DNA from: Zygnema cylindricum | Lineage: Eukaryota > Streptophyta > Zygnematophyceae > Zygnematales > Zygnemataceae | Direction: 5' to 3' | Length of the DNA: 52,500 nt | Assembly (NCBI GenBank): GCA_037447655.1 | Contig: JBBHKE010000806.1 | Span: 1-52,500, forward strand | Shown: one piece after another, positions 25,901-36,700 of the stretch | Layout: each line of letters starts with the position of its first letter | Numbering within the stretch: position 1 is the stretch's first letter | Position numbers and translations under genes: made by a program | The notes under the pieces: model-generated | Told to the model about the DNA's origin: nothing | Seen by the model: the letters and a program-made list of their open reading frames with translations, nothing else | The model's database searches: none

Positions 25901-26092
25901 CGTCCTAACAGGCAGTTTGGGAGCTGGTAGTGAAGGCGAAGGCTCAAAAGAAGTCGAGAAAAGGCGACTTTGAGGATTCTCAAAGACTCTCAACCCTAAT
26001 TCTTTAGTTCTCTTTAGTTCTTCTAAAGAAGACTTCGAAAGTGCACGCTGAGACAGAAGGTATTGAGATATCCGCCTCATGGTTGATGCCAT
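14516..26092 (-). CDS. ABC1/UbiB-family atypical protein kinase (ADCK1-like)
   Basis: Thirteen phase-compatible exons encode 612 residues: 26092-25717, 24630-24513, 23297-23261, 22778-22653, 21796-21701, 20903-20803, 19501-19465, 19005-18790, 18416-18305, 17646-17552, 16687-16508, 15407-15294 and 14746-14516. The start was chosen at 26092 (ACCATGGC context) rather than an upstream Met. A basic leader and a hydrophobic segment (residues about 84-108) suggest anchoring in a mitochondrial or plastid membrane. Family motifs are present: KLGQ at 169-172 (KxGQ motif), the Ala-rich loop ASASLAQVH at 230-238, VAVK with K251, catalytic HGFVHCDPHSAN around 382-392, and LDHG at 417-420 in place of DFG. 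Members regulate quinone and lipid homeostasis; the substrate here is unknown. Exons 3 and 7 are only 37 nt. Exons 2, 5, 6, 10, 11 and 12 have partial copies in adjoining introns. Confidence 0.9.
14787..14979. repeat. 17-bp minisatellite in the last intron of the ABC1 kinase gene
   Basis: About eleven head-to-tail copies of TTTATTACTGAGAAAGC, nearly identical to each other, lie 40 bases upstream of the acceptor of the final exon. There are no unique spacers, so this is not a CRISPR array. Confidence 0.9.
15517..15557 (-). repeat. Acceptor-side echo of ABC1 kinase exon 12
   Basis: TTATTGTGCCGGACACATCC followed by GTCACAC repeats, with a few changes, the acceptor edge of exon 12 (15382-15416, TATTGTGCAGCATACATCTG then TCACAC). 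The copy is in the upstream intron. Flanking intron text is repeated too: an AAACCAACAT block, and a GGGTAAATGTTACAATT block seen again near 16035. Confidence 0.7.
16367..16449 (-). repeat. Donor-side echo of ABC1 kinase exon 11
   Basis: CTGTAATTCAGCTCTCTCCT at 16426 copies the 3' edge of exon 11 (CTGTAATTGAGCTCTCTCCT at 16509). The preceding intron text (CATATGGCCTTAAATATATA) is also duplicated. In the copy the donor GT has become AC, so it cannot be spliced as in the original. It lies in the downstream intron. Confidence 0.75.
16965..17490 (-). repeat. Tandem array of echoes of ABC1 kinase exon 10 donor edge
   Basis: About six units of roughly 80-105 bases repeat the sequence around the exon 10 donor. 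Each carries a variant of TCTTCTAAAGCTTTGCATA followed by TCTTTATATTGGAGGTA. The true exon edge at 17552-17600 reads CCTTCCAAAGCTCCGCATAA then TGAGTCTTTATATTGGAGGT. The array is entirely in the downstream intron and directly abuts the real exon, so exon-derived DNA has become an intronic minisatellite. The apparent plus-strand frames here are products of this array. Confidence 0.85.
20281..20588 (-). repeat. Two donor-side echoes of ABC1 kinase exon 6
   Basis: Copies at 20503-20588 and 20281-20322 contain GACAGCTGTCACTATGAGAC-type sequence matching exon 6 (GACAGCTGTCACTACGAGAC at 20832), plus the pyrimidine-rich plus-strand intron text that follows. The spacing of about 255-270 bases indicates tandem triplication of a unit spanning the 3' half of the exon and its donor. 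Both lie in the downstream intron. Confidence 0.85.
21018..21203 (-). repeat. Two acceptor-side echoes of ABC1 kinase exon 6
   Basis: Copies at 21018-21076 and 21139-21203 repeat the 5' half of exon 6 and its acceptor: CAGTAAGGTGGGCATGTTGG followed by ACCTGCAAA, the second copy with a short insertion. Only the 5' half of the exon is present, and both copies lie in the upstream intron, the mirror image of the donor-side copies at 20281-20588. Confidence 0.85.
21320..21690. repeat. GGGA-rich low-complexity tracts
   Basis: Long runs of GGGAGGGA with minor interruptions lie on both sides of the exon 5 echo. On the coding strand these are pyrimidine-rich. Frames called across them are artefacts of composition. 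Confidence 0.9.
21491..21561 (-). repeat. Donor-side echo of ABC1 kinase exon 5
   Basis: AACTGCTTATCTTAACCGCA at 21492 and GTGTGGACTTGGGCAAGAG at 21543 match the 3' part of exon 5 (AACTGCTTACTTTCACCGCT at 21691; GCGTGGACTTGGGCAAGAG). The donor GT of the original reads AT in the copy. It lies in the downstream intron between GGGA-rich tracts. Confidence 0.85.
21824..22625. repeat. GAGAGG-rich tract, a duplicated 110-base block and a TACAAAGA minisatellite
   Basis: From 21824 to 22150 the sequence is (GGGAGA)n-like. A block with GGTCAATAGGTGCAAAAATG and its following text is duplicated (22160-22225 and 22262-22330). From about 22290 to 22625 an irregular GATACAAA/TACAAAGA minisatellite fills the intron up to exon 4 of the ABC1 kinase. 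Confidence 0.85.
22868..23048. repeat. Fold-back inverted repeat with an (AT)n core
   Basis: Arms of about 45 bases (AAGTGACATCCTTGTTGTAG onward at left; CTACAACAAGAATGTCACTT at right) are near-perfect reverse complements around a run of about 36 AT dinucleotides (22920-22991). The whole unit can fold into one hairpin. It lies in intron 3 of the ABC1 kinase. No target duplication was seen. Confidence 0.8.
23456..23690. mobile_element. TA-flanked MITE in ABC1 kinase intron 2
   Basis: The ends are GACCGTGAATCGTCATTAGC and CTAATAGTGATTCACGGTG, both flanked by TA. There is no coding potential. Confidence 0.65.
23881..25280. mobile_element. Cluster of degenerate MITEs in ABC1 kinase introns 1-2
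   Basis: Remnants near 23881-24120, 24220-24420, 24868-25055 and 25055-25280 share the internal text CTCCGTGCACACATGTC or its reverse complement, and ends such as GTATCGCTATTAGC or AAAAGCGGTGTACA. Exon 2 of the ABC1 kinase (24630-24513) lies among them. Individual borders are uncertain. Confidence 0.45.
24143..24274 (-). repeat. Probable donor-side echoes of ABC1 kinase exon 2
   Basis: AACACAATTTGTTAAGGCAC plus TGGCTCTCCACTT at 24143, and GACCCACCCTCCGTTTATAC at 24250, resemble the exon 2 donor region (AACACAAATTTGTTAAGGAA, then CTCACCCTCCATTTGTAAAA at 24508). Both are in the downstream intron. Similarity is moderate. Confidence 0.5.
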
Positions 26093-26509
26093 GGTTTTTT
26101 TCCAGCTGATCCACACTAATTTTCCACTCTGCAAGAATCAGTAGGGATGCAAGTAGCCATGGATACTCCACAGACTGGAAGACAGTCTCCGGAATGCTGA
26201 GTTTTCATCTTTATAAATAAAGTACGATTCGGTACAATGCAGTATAGTACAATACAGTACAGTACTGTACTGTACAGTACAGTACTGTACAGTCGTACAG
26301 TATAGGTCAGTAATATTACAATCCATTACTAGAATAGTTTTGAACTTTTTATGGAGATTCACCCTTGGTTTAAAAGGTACAAATCAAATCAAGTCAAAGA
26401 AAGTCAAAGCAAGTCACTGTATATCGACGTGACTCAAAACTGGGGAGTGAGGACGCTCGAGCGATGCATTCACATGATACTTTGTGTCGGGCGACGCATC
26501 ACATCAAGC

Positions 26510-26812
26510 CATAGTTCAAAAGTAGGTGAAAGTAGGCCCATACAATATGCCTATTGTATGCAAAACATACAATATGACCTTAAGACCCATATTTGTATTC
26601 AGACCTATTCGGACCAATTAAAACATTCAACCAGAAATTGGACCAATTAAAACATTCGGACCAAAAAAATTTATTTACACCGTCAGATTCAGACGATCGG
26701 ACGGTCGCTGATCAAAGTAGCGATCAAAGATCACATGAAAAGCCCATAACACAACTTACGATAAAGGCGCCGACCAAAGGCCTACCATAAAAACGCCTAC
26801 TTTTGAACTATG
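26510..26812. mobile_element. 303-bp MITE with perfect 8-bp target duplication (copy 1)
   Basis: The terminal inverted repeat CATAGTTCAAAAGTAGG is matched by CCTACTTTTGAACTATG. Exact 8-base direct repeats CATCAAGC flank it (26502-26509 and 26813-26820). A second copy is at 42389-42694. An 8-bp duplication suggests hAT-type mobilisation (inference). It has no ORF and lies upstream of the ABC1 kinase start. Confidence 0.9.
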
Positions 26813-27345
26813 CATCAAGCAGAAGTACAGTACTGCAATTTCACATGATTTAGCGTGCAGAGCACATCATTCGTAATCAGGTTCTTGCATGCCACGTGTC
26901 CTGACGTGTCATGGCCACGAAGTGCATAGGATTTACGCTTCTAAAAGGTACACGTGATCGTATATATGTCTCCTTCACACAATTGCATTTTTTTGTGGTG
27001 TTTGGGTTGTCGAAAGTGATGTTACTTGGGCTCTGCAACAGGCGTCAATGTTTTTTTGCACTTTAATCAAACTTTCTCCGTGCACACATGTCCAATGACC
27101 GCCAATTGTAGGTGACATCAGCATATTTCACATTTTCAATGTTTACCGTCAGATGAACAGTCCCACGTGTGTACGAGGAAAAGCATTCTTTTGTTGAAAA
27201 AATATTGACCATAAAATCAATTCACATTGTATATAAAAGTACGAGCACGCATGGACACGCTATATTTGGGAACTCCTGCTTGTACTCGTACGATACGGAT
27301 TGCTGATTATAATACGCGTATACTATCTGATAGCCACATATACTG

Positions 27346-27965
27346 TACACCGCGAATCGTAATTAGAGTAAATTACTCTAATTCGGTCGCTCGAAATTTC
27401 GACTCTATTACATCAAATAGAGTAAATGATTCTAATTTTTTCATTATTCTAATTTAGGTAAGTTTAATTAGCGTAACAAAATTGTAATATAGGTTCGTTT
27501 TAAATAGTGTGGAGTACGGACGACGTTCGACCGTGCAAAATTGTACTTTTTTAAGTAAAAAGGTACAAATAATGATTGAATACAATCGCGCTCGCACGTG
27601 AAATCGCACTAAACGAAAAATCAATCACATCGTAAAAAAGCCGTTCGCATAACTCTCGTCCGTCGACAGCATCGTCGTCAGTGTGAACATCAGCTGACAT
27701 TCAGCGCGACAAATAATACTAACGTCATAATGACGTCAAAACTATACGGACTGACAGATTTTGTACTTCCACTTAATGTAGTGTTTATAATTTCAGCGCG
27801 GATATTTAACGCCGACATAACCCAATATAGAGTACTTAAATAAATTAGTGTAAACTTCCTCTGTGAAAAAGTTCTATCACATAAATTAGAGTTCATTACT
27901 CTAATTGTTTTTTTTGGTTTTTTTACTCTAATTTTTTCATTACTCTAATTACGATTCGCGGTGTA
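27346..27965. mobile_element. 620-bp TA-flanked MITE
   Basis: The ends CACCGCGAATCGTAATTAGA and TCTAATTACGATTCGCGGTG are perfect inverted repeats flanked by TA. The interior shares AATAGTGTGGAGTACGG and neighbouring text with the element at 40595-41159. It lies in the head-to-head promoter region between the ABC1 kinase and CRAL-TRIO genes. Confidence 0.8.
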
Positions 27966-28104
27966 GCGTTTCCAATCGTTTTCGCACATTTGAACTTTTG
28001 AAGTATTCATGAAAGTGATGTCACCTGACTTTGTAATACTTTTTAGCCAAAGAAGAAAATGATGTGAGAAAGCCACATAGCTTATATACTGTGAAGAAGA
28101 AAAT

Positions 28105-28160
<56 letters not shown>

Positions 28161-28222
28161 ACCATTTGCAATCCTTACCTTAAATTCAAGAACTCTCTCT
28201 CCTTGTGTACATTCTGTCAGTT

Positions 28223-31200
28223 ATGACTTCCCTTTCGGAAGGTTCTCTTCCTTCTTTTAAGAGAGGTCTGCTGTCTGGTGATAGAGAGGGAGAAAACCAA
28301 ATCCATGGGAGCCATGGAAAGTCATCACAGGAACTTCCTGGTAAGAGAATAGGATTTGTAGCTTAAAAATAAAACGCTATGGACATGATTTGTACGCCAA
28401 AAGAAAACATTAGATTGTTTTTTAATCTCCGAAAACATTTACAAAGAACACATTCATAAAGAATTGCAAATACATAACAGAGCCTTCCTGGCAAGAGCAG
28501 TTTTCCATGATTAACTCCTCCTCTAAATAATCTCCATTTCTTCTTAACTAAGTTCTTCCTAATCCCTCAACCTAATAATTTCCAAATAATATTTAAAAAA
28601 AGCATATTCATATTCGCACAAACTCAAGATTTTCCGAAGCCTCTGGTTTCTCATATTGTTTTTGATACTTATATACCAGCAACTCTGGACCAAGTTTTTG
28701 TAGGTTTTCTTTTTAGTTTTATTTTTGGCTTTTTAATTTTGTTTTCCTTTCTCTGAGTTCCACCAAAATGCTAATTGGAAAGCTTAATGGCATCATATCC
28801 TGTACCAATATTTTCAATTCTCTGCAATATTACAGGGAATTTTGTTCGTTTGAAAATGGTGTTTTGCTTTGGCAATTTAGTTCATTCTTAATTTCTGTGA
28901 AATTTTAATGAATAATGAGCTTAGGTTCATGAAAACAATCAGAGGCTGATATAGAAAATGTATGTATATTAAAATCGTTCAAGCACTATAATAGTCCTTT
29001 TGAAAATTAAGAATAATTTGGTTCATAATGCTTCCTTAGCATTCAATTCTTCTTTGGTTATCATTCTTTGATAATAGCTTTTATTCTATGCTGCTTAAAT
29101 ATCCAGTTCCGCTTAGATTTATAAAAATAGATCTATAATTACAGTTGAAGACTGATTAGAAAGTGTTATCTATATCAAAGTTGTTCAAGCACTATGGTAA
29201 TTCCTTCAATACAATCTTTTCTGGTAAATAATGCTTTTTGGTGATTATTCTTCGATGGTTTAATCTTAGGAAGAATAGACATTCAATAACTTATCCATAT
29301 TTTTTGGTAAATAGTTTACTGTTGCTTGTGTATCCAGTGTCGACAACGTTTTATGCAGATGAAGTGAACCTTGTTTTGGACAATAATGCGCTAAAAACTC
29401 AGGAGAATTATGAAAGAGCTGTTAGTGGATCACAAGATGAAGATTATTCAGACCTTGATGATCTAGAGGTGATTATTTTCTACTTATCCATGCAATTAGG
29501 TCTTGAAAGCTCATATCTTACCATCTGGTTGATGAATTGTATAAACTTACTCAAAATGATAGTTTTGGAGTCAAAGTTGTGTATGAGGATTTTATCACAG
29601 ACAATTGGATTATGGCTGGTTGACCATTTTTTTTTAATGGTTTCAATGGTTGCACCAGTCAAAGATTTGAACCGTAGACTTCAAACTCTAATTAAACCTG
29701 TTTCCTCTACGCTTGTTCATACAGTTTTTGAAATTAATATCTAAGCTGGACTTGAATGATTACAATCGTTGACCATAGAGTACATGAGAGTACTTACACT
29801 TCTGAAACAGTGTCAATTACAGTAAGTTAAAGTTAAGTACCAATTTTTTGAAGTATTTTTTTGTCAAAAATTGCCACTAGTCTAAGGCACATTCTTCACT
29901 GTTGCTTTTTTCGCAGTTTTGGAAAGAGGAGGGAGAAGATTTTGATGGTTCCCTCATCATCCGCATTGTTGGAAAATATTTGCCAGGTTTGCTTCCCTCT
30001 CATACTGTCCTCTCCCCCCCTCTTCCCCCTCTTCTGCCTCTCTTTCTCCTTCTACCCCTCTCTCCCTCTCGCTCCCCCTCTTTTTCCCGCCGCTTTTCCC
30101 TTCTCCCTTCTCTCTCCTCCTCTCCCCCCTTCCCGACCTCCCCGTCTCCTCCTCCTCCTACTGAGCACTGGGCTCATCAGATGGTGCTGTTTTCTGATCC
30201 AATATTTAATTTTTGAGTTTTTGTTGACGTTAGTTCTTAGGACTTTCTTAGTTTTTAGGGATTTTTTTTTACAATCTTAGACATTTCACTTTTGTTCAGC
30301 CATTTGTCTTCTCCTTACTCTCCCTCTCCCCCCCTCATCCCTCTCCCTCTCCCTGTATCTCTCCTTCTCCCTTTCCCTCTCCCTCTCTTCTTCTCCCTCT
30401 CCCTCTCTTCTTCTCCCTCTCCCTCTCTTCTTCTCCCTCTCCCTCTCCTCTCCCTTCCCCTCTTCCTAATGGAATTATTTTACAATTTTAGACGATTCTC
30501 TTTTGTCCAGCCATTGCCTGCCTCTTCTGAGCTTCATTTTTTGCCTTTTTGTTCACTTGACCATCAGTCGAAGTTGTGCGTAGGCCTGATGTGAGTTGAA
30601 GATTTAAAGTCTCCCTCTCGCTCCCTCTCTTTCTTCCTCTCTCTCTCCCTCTCCAATTCCCTCTCCAATTCCCTCTCCCTCTCCCTCTCTCTCTCCCTTT
30701 CCCTCTTCCTCTCCCTCTCCCTCTCCCTCTTCCTCTCCCTCTTTTTGTTAAGTTTTTCAATCAAAGATTGTAGCCTGTTATATTTTTATTTTTATCTGAT
30801 ACTCTTTTTCTGATTTTTCTTCTTCTTTTCTTTTGTCCATCAGCTAAAGTGGTGAACAAAGAGCGATTACGTCATTATATTTACCGAAAAGTTCACGAAT
30901 TAATTGCCGCCGAGGAAGACTTTTCAATAGTTTATATTCACACTGGTGTGTCAGGAGAGGAGAACTCTCCTGGTATGTTTTGGTTAAAATATTTACATGC
31001 TTCTCTTCCCTCGATTTGTAAACAACGATTACAAAAAATTTACATTCTCCATCCGGCTTTAAGAATGAGAGCATCTCTTTGGGCCATGGCTTCGTGGCTT
31101 GGTGATGGGTGAGTTAGGAAAACCCACTTCCATTTTCTCTCTATCTTCTCTCTCTCTTTCTTTTTTTTGGTTTGTTTGATCTTGTGTAACGTTTTTCACT

Positions 31201-31698
31201 TTCGTTCTGCTTTCTTTCCTTTGTTTGCTTCTTTGTTCTCATATGGCTTGCATTATAAATCTTATTATTGTTATTTTCTTTCCGTCTTACTCTATTCTCC
31301 TTCTTCTCGGTGGTCGAAATCTATTTTGACGATTTCGATGATGATTTGAGAACATGATCATGCCCTTCGTTTTCCATTTTTATTTTTTTTTCTTTTGGCG
31401 AGAAAGTGTTTTGCTCAATAAACGTGTCTCGAATGATTTCAAGATATATGAGAATATAGTTTTAACAATGTAATGTGTCTCTAATGGTTTCAGGACATAT
31501 GAAAAAATGGAATTTGTGAGTCGAATCGAGTTTCTTTGGGACTACATGAAGAAGAGTGAAGTGGACATTCCAGATTTTGTGGTCGACCACGATAAAGAGT
31601 TAGAGAAACGACCTCTTATGGATTACGGCTTCGAGGTAGATCCCATACAAATGGAGAATATGGCCCATCCTGCCTTTGGCCATCGCATGCCTTATTAA
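28223..31698 (+). CDS. Divergent CRAL-TRIO (SEC14-like, GDAP2-type) domain protein
   Basis: Five exons join in phase: 28223-28340, 29338-29468, 29917-29986, 30844-31108 and 31494-31698 (stop TAA), giving 262 residues. The N-terminal 80 residues are Ser- and acidic-rich (SQDEDYSDLDDLE). They are followed by a lipid-binding-type fold: RIVGKYLP, FSIVYIHTG, RLQKIYILHPALRMRASLW, FVSRIEFLWDYM and VDIPDFVVDHD. The HP-x-x-R and 'IPDFV' features match the divergent CRAL-TRIO domain found at the C-terminus of GDAP2 and in short plant proteins. No macro domain is present, so this is the stand-alone plant form. Likely role: binding a hydrophobic or phosphoinositide ligand; the ligand is unknown. The start codon lies 65 bases after a CT-dinucleotide run (28112-28157) in the presumed 5' UTR. 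Confidence 0.85.
28479..28500 (+). repeat. Short donor-side echo of CRAL-TRIO exon 1
   Basis: GAGCCTTCCTGGCAAGAGCA resembles the exon 1 donor region (GGAACTTCCTGGTAAGAGAA, 28330-28349). The donor GT is GC in the copy. Short, so it could be chance. Confidence 0.35.
28920..29335 (+). repeat. Tandem duplication in CRAL-TRIO intron 1
   Basis: Two units of about 230 bases share GTTCAAGCACTATAATAGTC / GTTCAAGCACTATGGTAATT, AATAATGCTT and TATCCAGT blocks. The second unit ends at the acceptor of exon 2, so the first unit carries a decoy acceptor (ATATCCAGTTCC near 29100). Confidence 0.6.
29995..30755 (+). repeat. Pyrimidine-rich low-complexity blocks in CRAL-TRIO intron 3
   Basis: Three CCCTCT-type blocks (30000-30150, 30305-30470, 30610-30752) are separated by related unique segments, for example TTTTGTTCAGCCATTTGTC at 30291 and TTTTGTCCAGCCATTGCCTG at 30501. 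These segments resemble the region before the exon 4 acceptor (TTTTGTCCATCAG). Confidence 0.7.
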
Positions 31699-33702
31699 TC
31701 TTGTGTAGTGATGAAGGAAAAGGAGGAGGAAGAAGAAGAAGATGTGAGAAGGACGAAGAAAGGAAGAAGGAAGAAGAAAGAAGGAAGAAGAAGGAAGACA
31801 AAGAAGAAAGAGGAAGATGGAAGAAAGAAGAAAAAAATTGGAGTAGAAGGAAGAAAGAAGATGAAAGAAAGAATAAAAAAGGAAGAAGTTGGAGGAAGAA
31901 GAGAGAAGAAAAAACGATGAGAAGAAACAAGAAGAAAAAGAAGAGGAACCAAAAGAACGAGAAGAACAACAAATTTGTGAAAACCGAGGGAGAAAATCTT
32001 GATGCGGACATGATACACAAAAGAAAGAGATTGTTTTCTGTTTGACTTAGTATATGCATTACGATGGAAACCCTTCCATTTTCTCTAAACAGTTGAAGGT
32101 TTTGTCCTTATTCACTCCTGATTTTGGTTTAGAGTTATGATGTGAACTCTCTCCAATGTATATTTTTGTGTCAAAGCGACCACTGAAAAGTTGACAGCTG
32201 GATAGAGGCTGTGACTACACTCAGGTTTTGTATAGCACTTAATAGTTAAAAACTTATTTAACTTTTTTTTTTGTCGGTTATGGGCATATGTGCAGAAATA
32301 TATTATTTTATCCCTTTTATTTTGTATATTCAGAAATTATGACCTGCTTTGCTGCTGTTTCTATTAAGCTGTGGTGTAAAGTTTATCCGGGCTTCTTTAT
32401 GGAAACCATTTTTTGCGTTTAAACGGTTTTTAAGTGATGGTGCTTATATTTTATTGTTGGTGTTTTTCCCATTATTTTGTTGATGTCAGTGGCAAAATAC
32501 TTTGTTTTTGTTTTGCATTAAGCTTTCTAGTTTGAAAGGAAAACAGGAAGAGACAATTATTATAGGCATGTCCCCTTGGCTGGGAGAGGGATGGAGAGAG
32601 CGAGGGAGAGGAGAGGAGTGGAGCAGGAGCAGAAGCATGAGAGGGAGAGGGAGAGGGAGAGGTGGTGTTCATTGGCCATTGCTGTGAGTGTTAACAAATT
32701 CGTTTGCAACTTTTTTTTCTGAAAACCGGAAAATAGAGTTATCAGCATTATTTAGGGGAGTTCAGTTTAGTTCCAATAGTTGCAGATTGAATGAAAGGAC
32801 TTATTATTATGGAAATTTGCCCGAGGTAGTTGTTGAGTGCATAAAAAATAGTAATGTACATCGAGGACAACTTCTCGATGCTCATTCTGGGCATTAGTTT
32901 TTGCCTTGAGACGCAATATCTTATTAGTTTACAGATCGAGCACAGCATTCAATACACTTCTACAGCAAACTAAAACTAAAATGCATGAATCTCTACAATT
33001 TGTTAAGATGCATCCATCCGTTTACAAATAAACGTCAAAGTTCGAGGAGTTCACAAGTTTGCAAATTTCCTCAAATCAGACAGACCAGAAAGTAGAGAAC
33101 GTTATTGCACATCCATGAGTCAAAAACACATACTACATTCATACAATTGTCACCCATAATTTTCACTCTCCACCACCTTCAGGTCCACAATATTACAATT
33201 CAAACAAGTATCACAAGCCCTAAAAGATCATTACCTTTGATAGCGAAACACCACTAGTGACGAAACAATTTTGCAACAACGGATAAAATATAGCTCTTAT
33301 ATTGTATCAAATACCATATGGAAAAGGATATTGCAAGTGAGACAGAGCTTGAGACGCCTCGATACGATGAAGCAAAAACATCGTATCGCGATATATCACT
33401 AGGAATTCAATACGATGTACTATCACCAATAAAAATACATTATTGAAAAGAATGTACGACAGCAAACGTTCAAATAATAAACTTTTCTTGCGACCTCACA
33501 GTTAATTTGAAAAGGTACTTTTGATCTGAAATTTACCATACCTCAAAAATATGAAACCTCCATTCTTAACTGAAATTCGCCTGACAATCACCTGACATTG
33601 CCTGACATTGACTGACATTGACTGACATTTGAATATAAGATCCAAAACAAGCTACTCTAAAACAAAATATTGAAACCGTGAGATCTGAGCCGTTGATGTT
33701 TC
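31699..33702. other. Tail-to-tail intergenic region
   Basis: A purine-rich GAAGGAAGAAG tract (31712-31970) follows the CRAL-TRIO stop and is probably 3' UTR. Near 32580-32665 is a GGGAGA block. At 33585-33630 ACTGACATTG-type decamers repeat five times. I see no gene or RNA in this stretch. Confidence 0.5.
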
Positions 33703-36700
33703 CTAAGCCAATGTTGAAATAAGATCGTCGAAATTGTAAACAAACCAATCAGCTCCGTCAGCAACTTTAGGTCGAATTTGAACTCCTCCATAACCAACAA
33801 ACATATCGGCTCCTCCTGGTCTCCGAGCCTGACAAGGATCTCCCATCTCCCATCTTCCCGTTAAAGGGGAATAGTACATCGCTAATACATTTGCTACTGT
33901 TCCTAGTACAGGACCGCACTTTCCTACGTACTTCCATATGTACTTTTGTTAGTGACCTGTTGCTTTCGTTACTGGCCTATTACTTTGGTTAATGGCCTGT
34001 TCCAGTTATGGGAAATTATTATGCGTGGTATTACTTTTGTTACTGGCCTAATACTTTTTTGTTATTGGCTTTCTACTTTCGTTAGAGACATGTTGCTTTC
34101 GTTACTAACCTACTACCTTTGTTTCTACCTATTACTTTTGTTAGTGCCCTATTACCTTTGTTACTGGCATAGTAATCATAGTATTTGTACAGAAACATCT
34201 TCCAGTTTTAGGGGAATTACACGTCCGCTATTGACTTCCATTACTGTAATCATAGAATTCATAGTATTCGTGCGAATTCTTGTGAAAACTGAACGAACAT
34301 ATTAAAAAAGTATGTCTTTCTGTACAATTTCGGTGATTACTGGCCAGTATAGCCAGTAATAGCGTTCGTATAATCACCGTACTAGAAGACCTCAACCAAT
34401 AATTTATGTTTGCAAGTTTAAAACAAAATCGTTAAACCGATAAACATGATTATAACAAGGAATAACGACCCAGATTCATCTTGGGGGGTATCTTGAGTCT
34501 TCCGATAGTCATTATATAATCCAAACAAATAAATTCAATAATGGCAGGAGCAATTCACACCTCAAGATCAGTTGCTCCATCTCCCACCATGACCAGCTTT
34601 GTATATCCATGTTCCTGCAGGTTTAGAAAAGGACAAAAAAGAGAGTGTCAGTTTTGTTCCATTCAATTTGGTTTCACCCCCAAACCGGGCTGAGTGCTAC
34701 ACCGCCCATCGTTATTAGAGTTAAACATTTTTCGGGCAGTCAAAAACGTTTAGCTCTGAGATGGACCGTTGGATTTTTCTCCTGAAAAGAGCAATCGAAA
34801 GGTGGCGGTCTTACCTTTCGACCGTGTCCTCACAATTGAAAATCCGAAAAATATGTGTCGAGAAAAATAGCTTTGACTGCCCGAGATATGTTTAACTCTA
34901 ATAATGATGGGCGGTGTAGCTATATGTGAAGGTTATAAGCCTCAAAACACCAGTGTTTCACAAAGGTCATGGCACCTTTCAGCTTCTCTATAGCAATGGC
35001 TTTCCTTTCACTGCCTGAAGTTGGTTTTTTTCGATCAAAACCGGCATATGCACCATTTCTCCAGCAAAAAGAAGTCAATTCATGCTATAATATGCAAATG
35101 TTATAAGCTAGTGAGTCAAAACACCAGTATATTAAAAAGATCTCGGTATAGCAATGGTCAATAAATTGGTAGTGAAGCTGACGGTGAGCATACACGTTAC
35201 ATTCCTCCAGCAGTTCTTGCGTAGCTCTTTTGAGCTGCTTAAAGCCAGTAGGTAAGTCGCCTGCTAGGTACACTTCTAGATACAGCTCTTCCTCCAGCTC
35301 ACCTAGAAGCTTTTGGGTAGCTGGATGAATACTATACCTTTGATCTTCAGTCAGGTCAATCCGAAAATAAAAACCTTCCACTGCGTTAAATTGGTCCTTT
35401 TCGATCAAAACCAGCAGATGCACCACTTTTCCGGCAAAAAAACGTCCATTCATGCTATAATATGCAAATGTCAGACAAAACCCTAGTACTTAAGAAAGAC
35501 CGTGGTACCTTCTTCAGTCTCTCTATAGCAATGGCTTTTCCTCCACTGCCTTAGGTTGGTTCTTTTCGATCAAAACAGGCAGATGCGCCTTTTTTCCAGC
35601 AAAAAAAAGTCAATTCATGCTATAATATGCAAATGTTATAAGCCCGTGCGTCAAAACAACAGTATTTAAGAAGATTGCAGTACCTTCTTCAGTTTCTCTA
35701 TAGCAATGGCTTTCCCTCCACTGTCTTAGGTTGGTTTTTTTCAATCAAAACCAGCATATGAACCGTTTTTCCAGCAAAAAAAATATCAATTCATGCAAAT
35801 GTTGTAAGCTCATGAGTCAAAACACCATATTTTAGAGAGATCGCGGTACCTTCTTCAGTTTCTCTATAGCAATGGCTTTCCCTCCACTTCGTGAAGTCGG
35901 TTCTTCTCGATCAAAGCCGGCATATGAACCGTCTTCGGAAAACAAAAGTCGATTTGCAAAAATTCTGGTCACTGGAATATCTAGAAGGGCTGCCGCAGGC
36001 TGAAATCATAAACCCATTCCAACAAAAAGAGGGAGAGGAGAGGGAGAGGGAGAGGGAGAGGGACAGGAAGAGGGAGGATGGAGGGGGCTTAAAGTCAAAA
36101 ATCTATGATGGTGGGTTGTCTTAAATAAGCCTTCAACTTAGAGACTCCACCCTGGTTTATTTTAAAGACACTGTCAAAGGAAAGCTCATTCAAAAGAGGG
36201 ATACGCGCGGACATGATATTTTGACTGGTCGACAGTACATATTTTTATTTTGACTGGTACATATTTTTAATAATAATTATGATATGATTGAATTTTGTTC
36301 GATCCCTGTTGACCTTGAATCCACATTTGGTTACCACTTCGTTGCAATGTTTCATGTTGCCGGCTAGATGTAAAACAAAACAACTAAGAAAGAATAGACC
36401 ATAATACGAAAATTTCTCTTTATCAGTTTAAAAATTCTCATTAAAAAAAAAACACATTTTAGTGCGTTTGATATTCATACCCACCTCGATCATTTGGCGA
36501 AACCCTCCTGAAATAAGATAGACATCTGCTCCATTGTTCCGTAAAGCGTCCATTACTTCCTTAATTCGAGGACTGAGTCTAGTTAAACAAAAAAGAAAAA
36601 GTAGAAAAAGTAAAAAAAATAGTCAAAAATGAGTCAACTTGTTGGTAAGCAGAAATTGGATACTGTGACACGGACCGGAAAAAGCACATTGCTATTAGTG

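Noticed and set aside
31701-32045. Lys/Glu/Arg-rich frame after the CRAL-TRIO stop
   Set aside because: Purine-rich tract in the presumed 3' UTR; the CRAL-TRIO frame already ends cleanly at 31698.
33946-34305. Hydrophobic frame suggesting a small membrane protein
   Set aside because: Generated by the TTACTGGCCTATTAC minisatellite in a PSP intron.
36340-36370. Possible acceptor-side echo of PSP exon 5 (CCGGCAACATGAAACATTGC)
   Set aside because: Similarity to the exon start is weak and contains stops; not strong enough to list with the other echoes.
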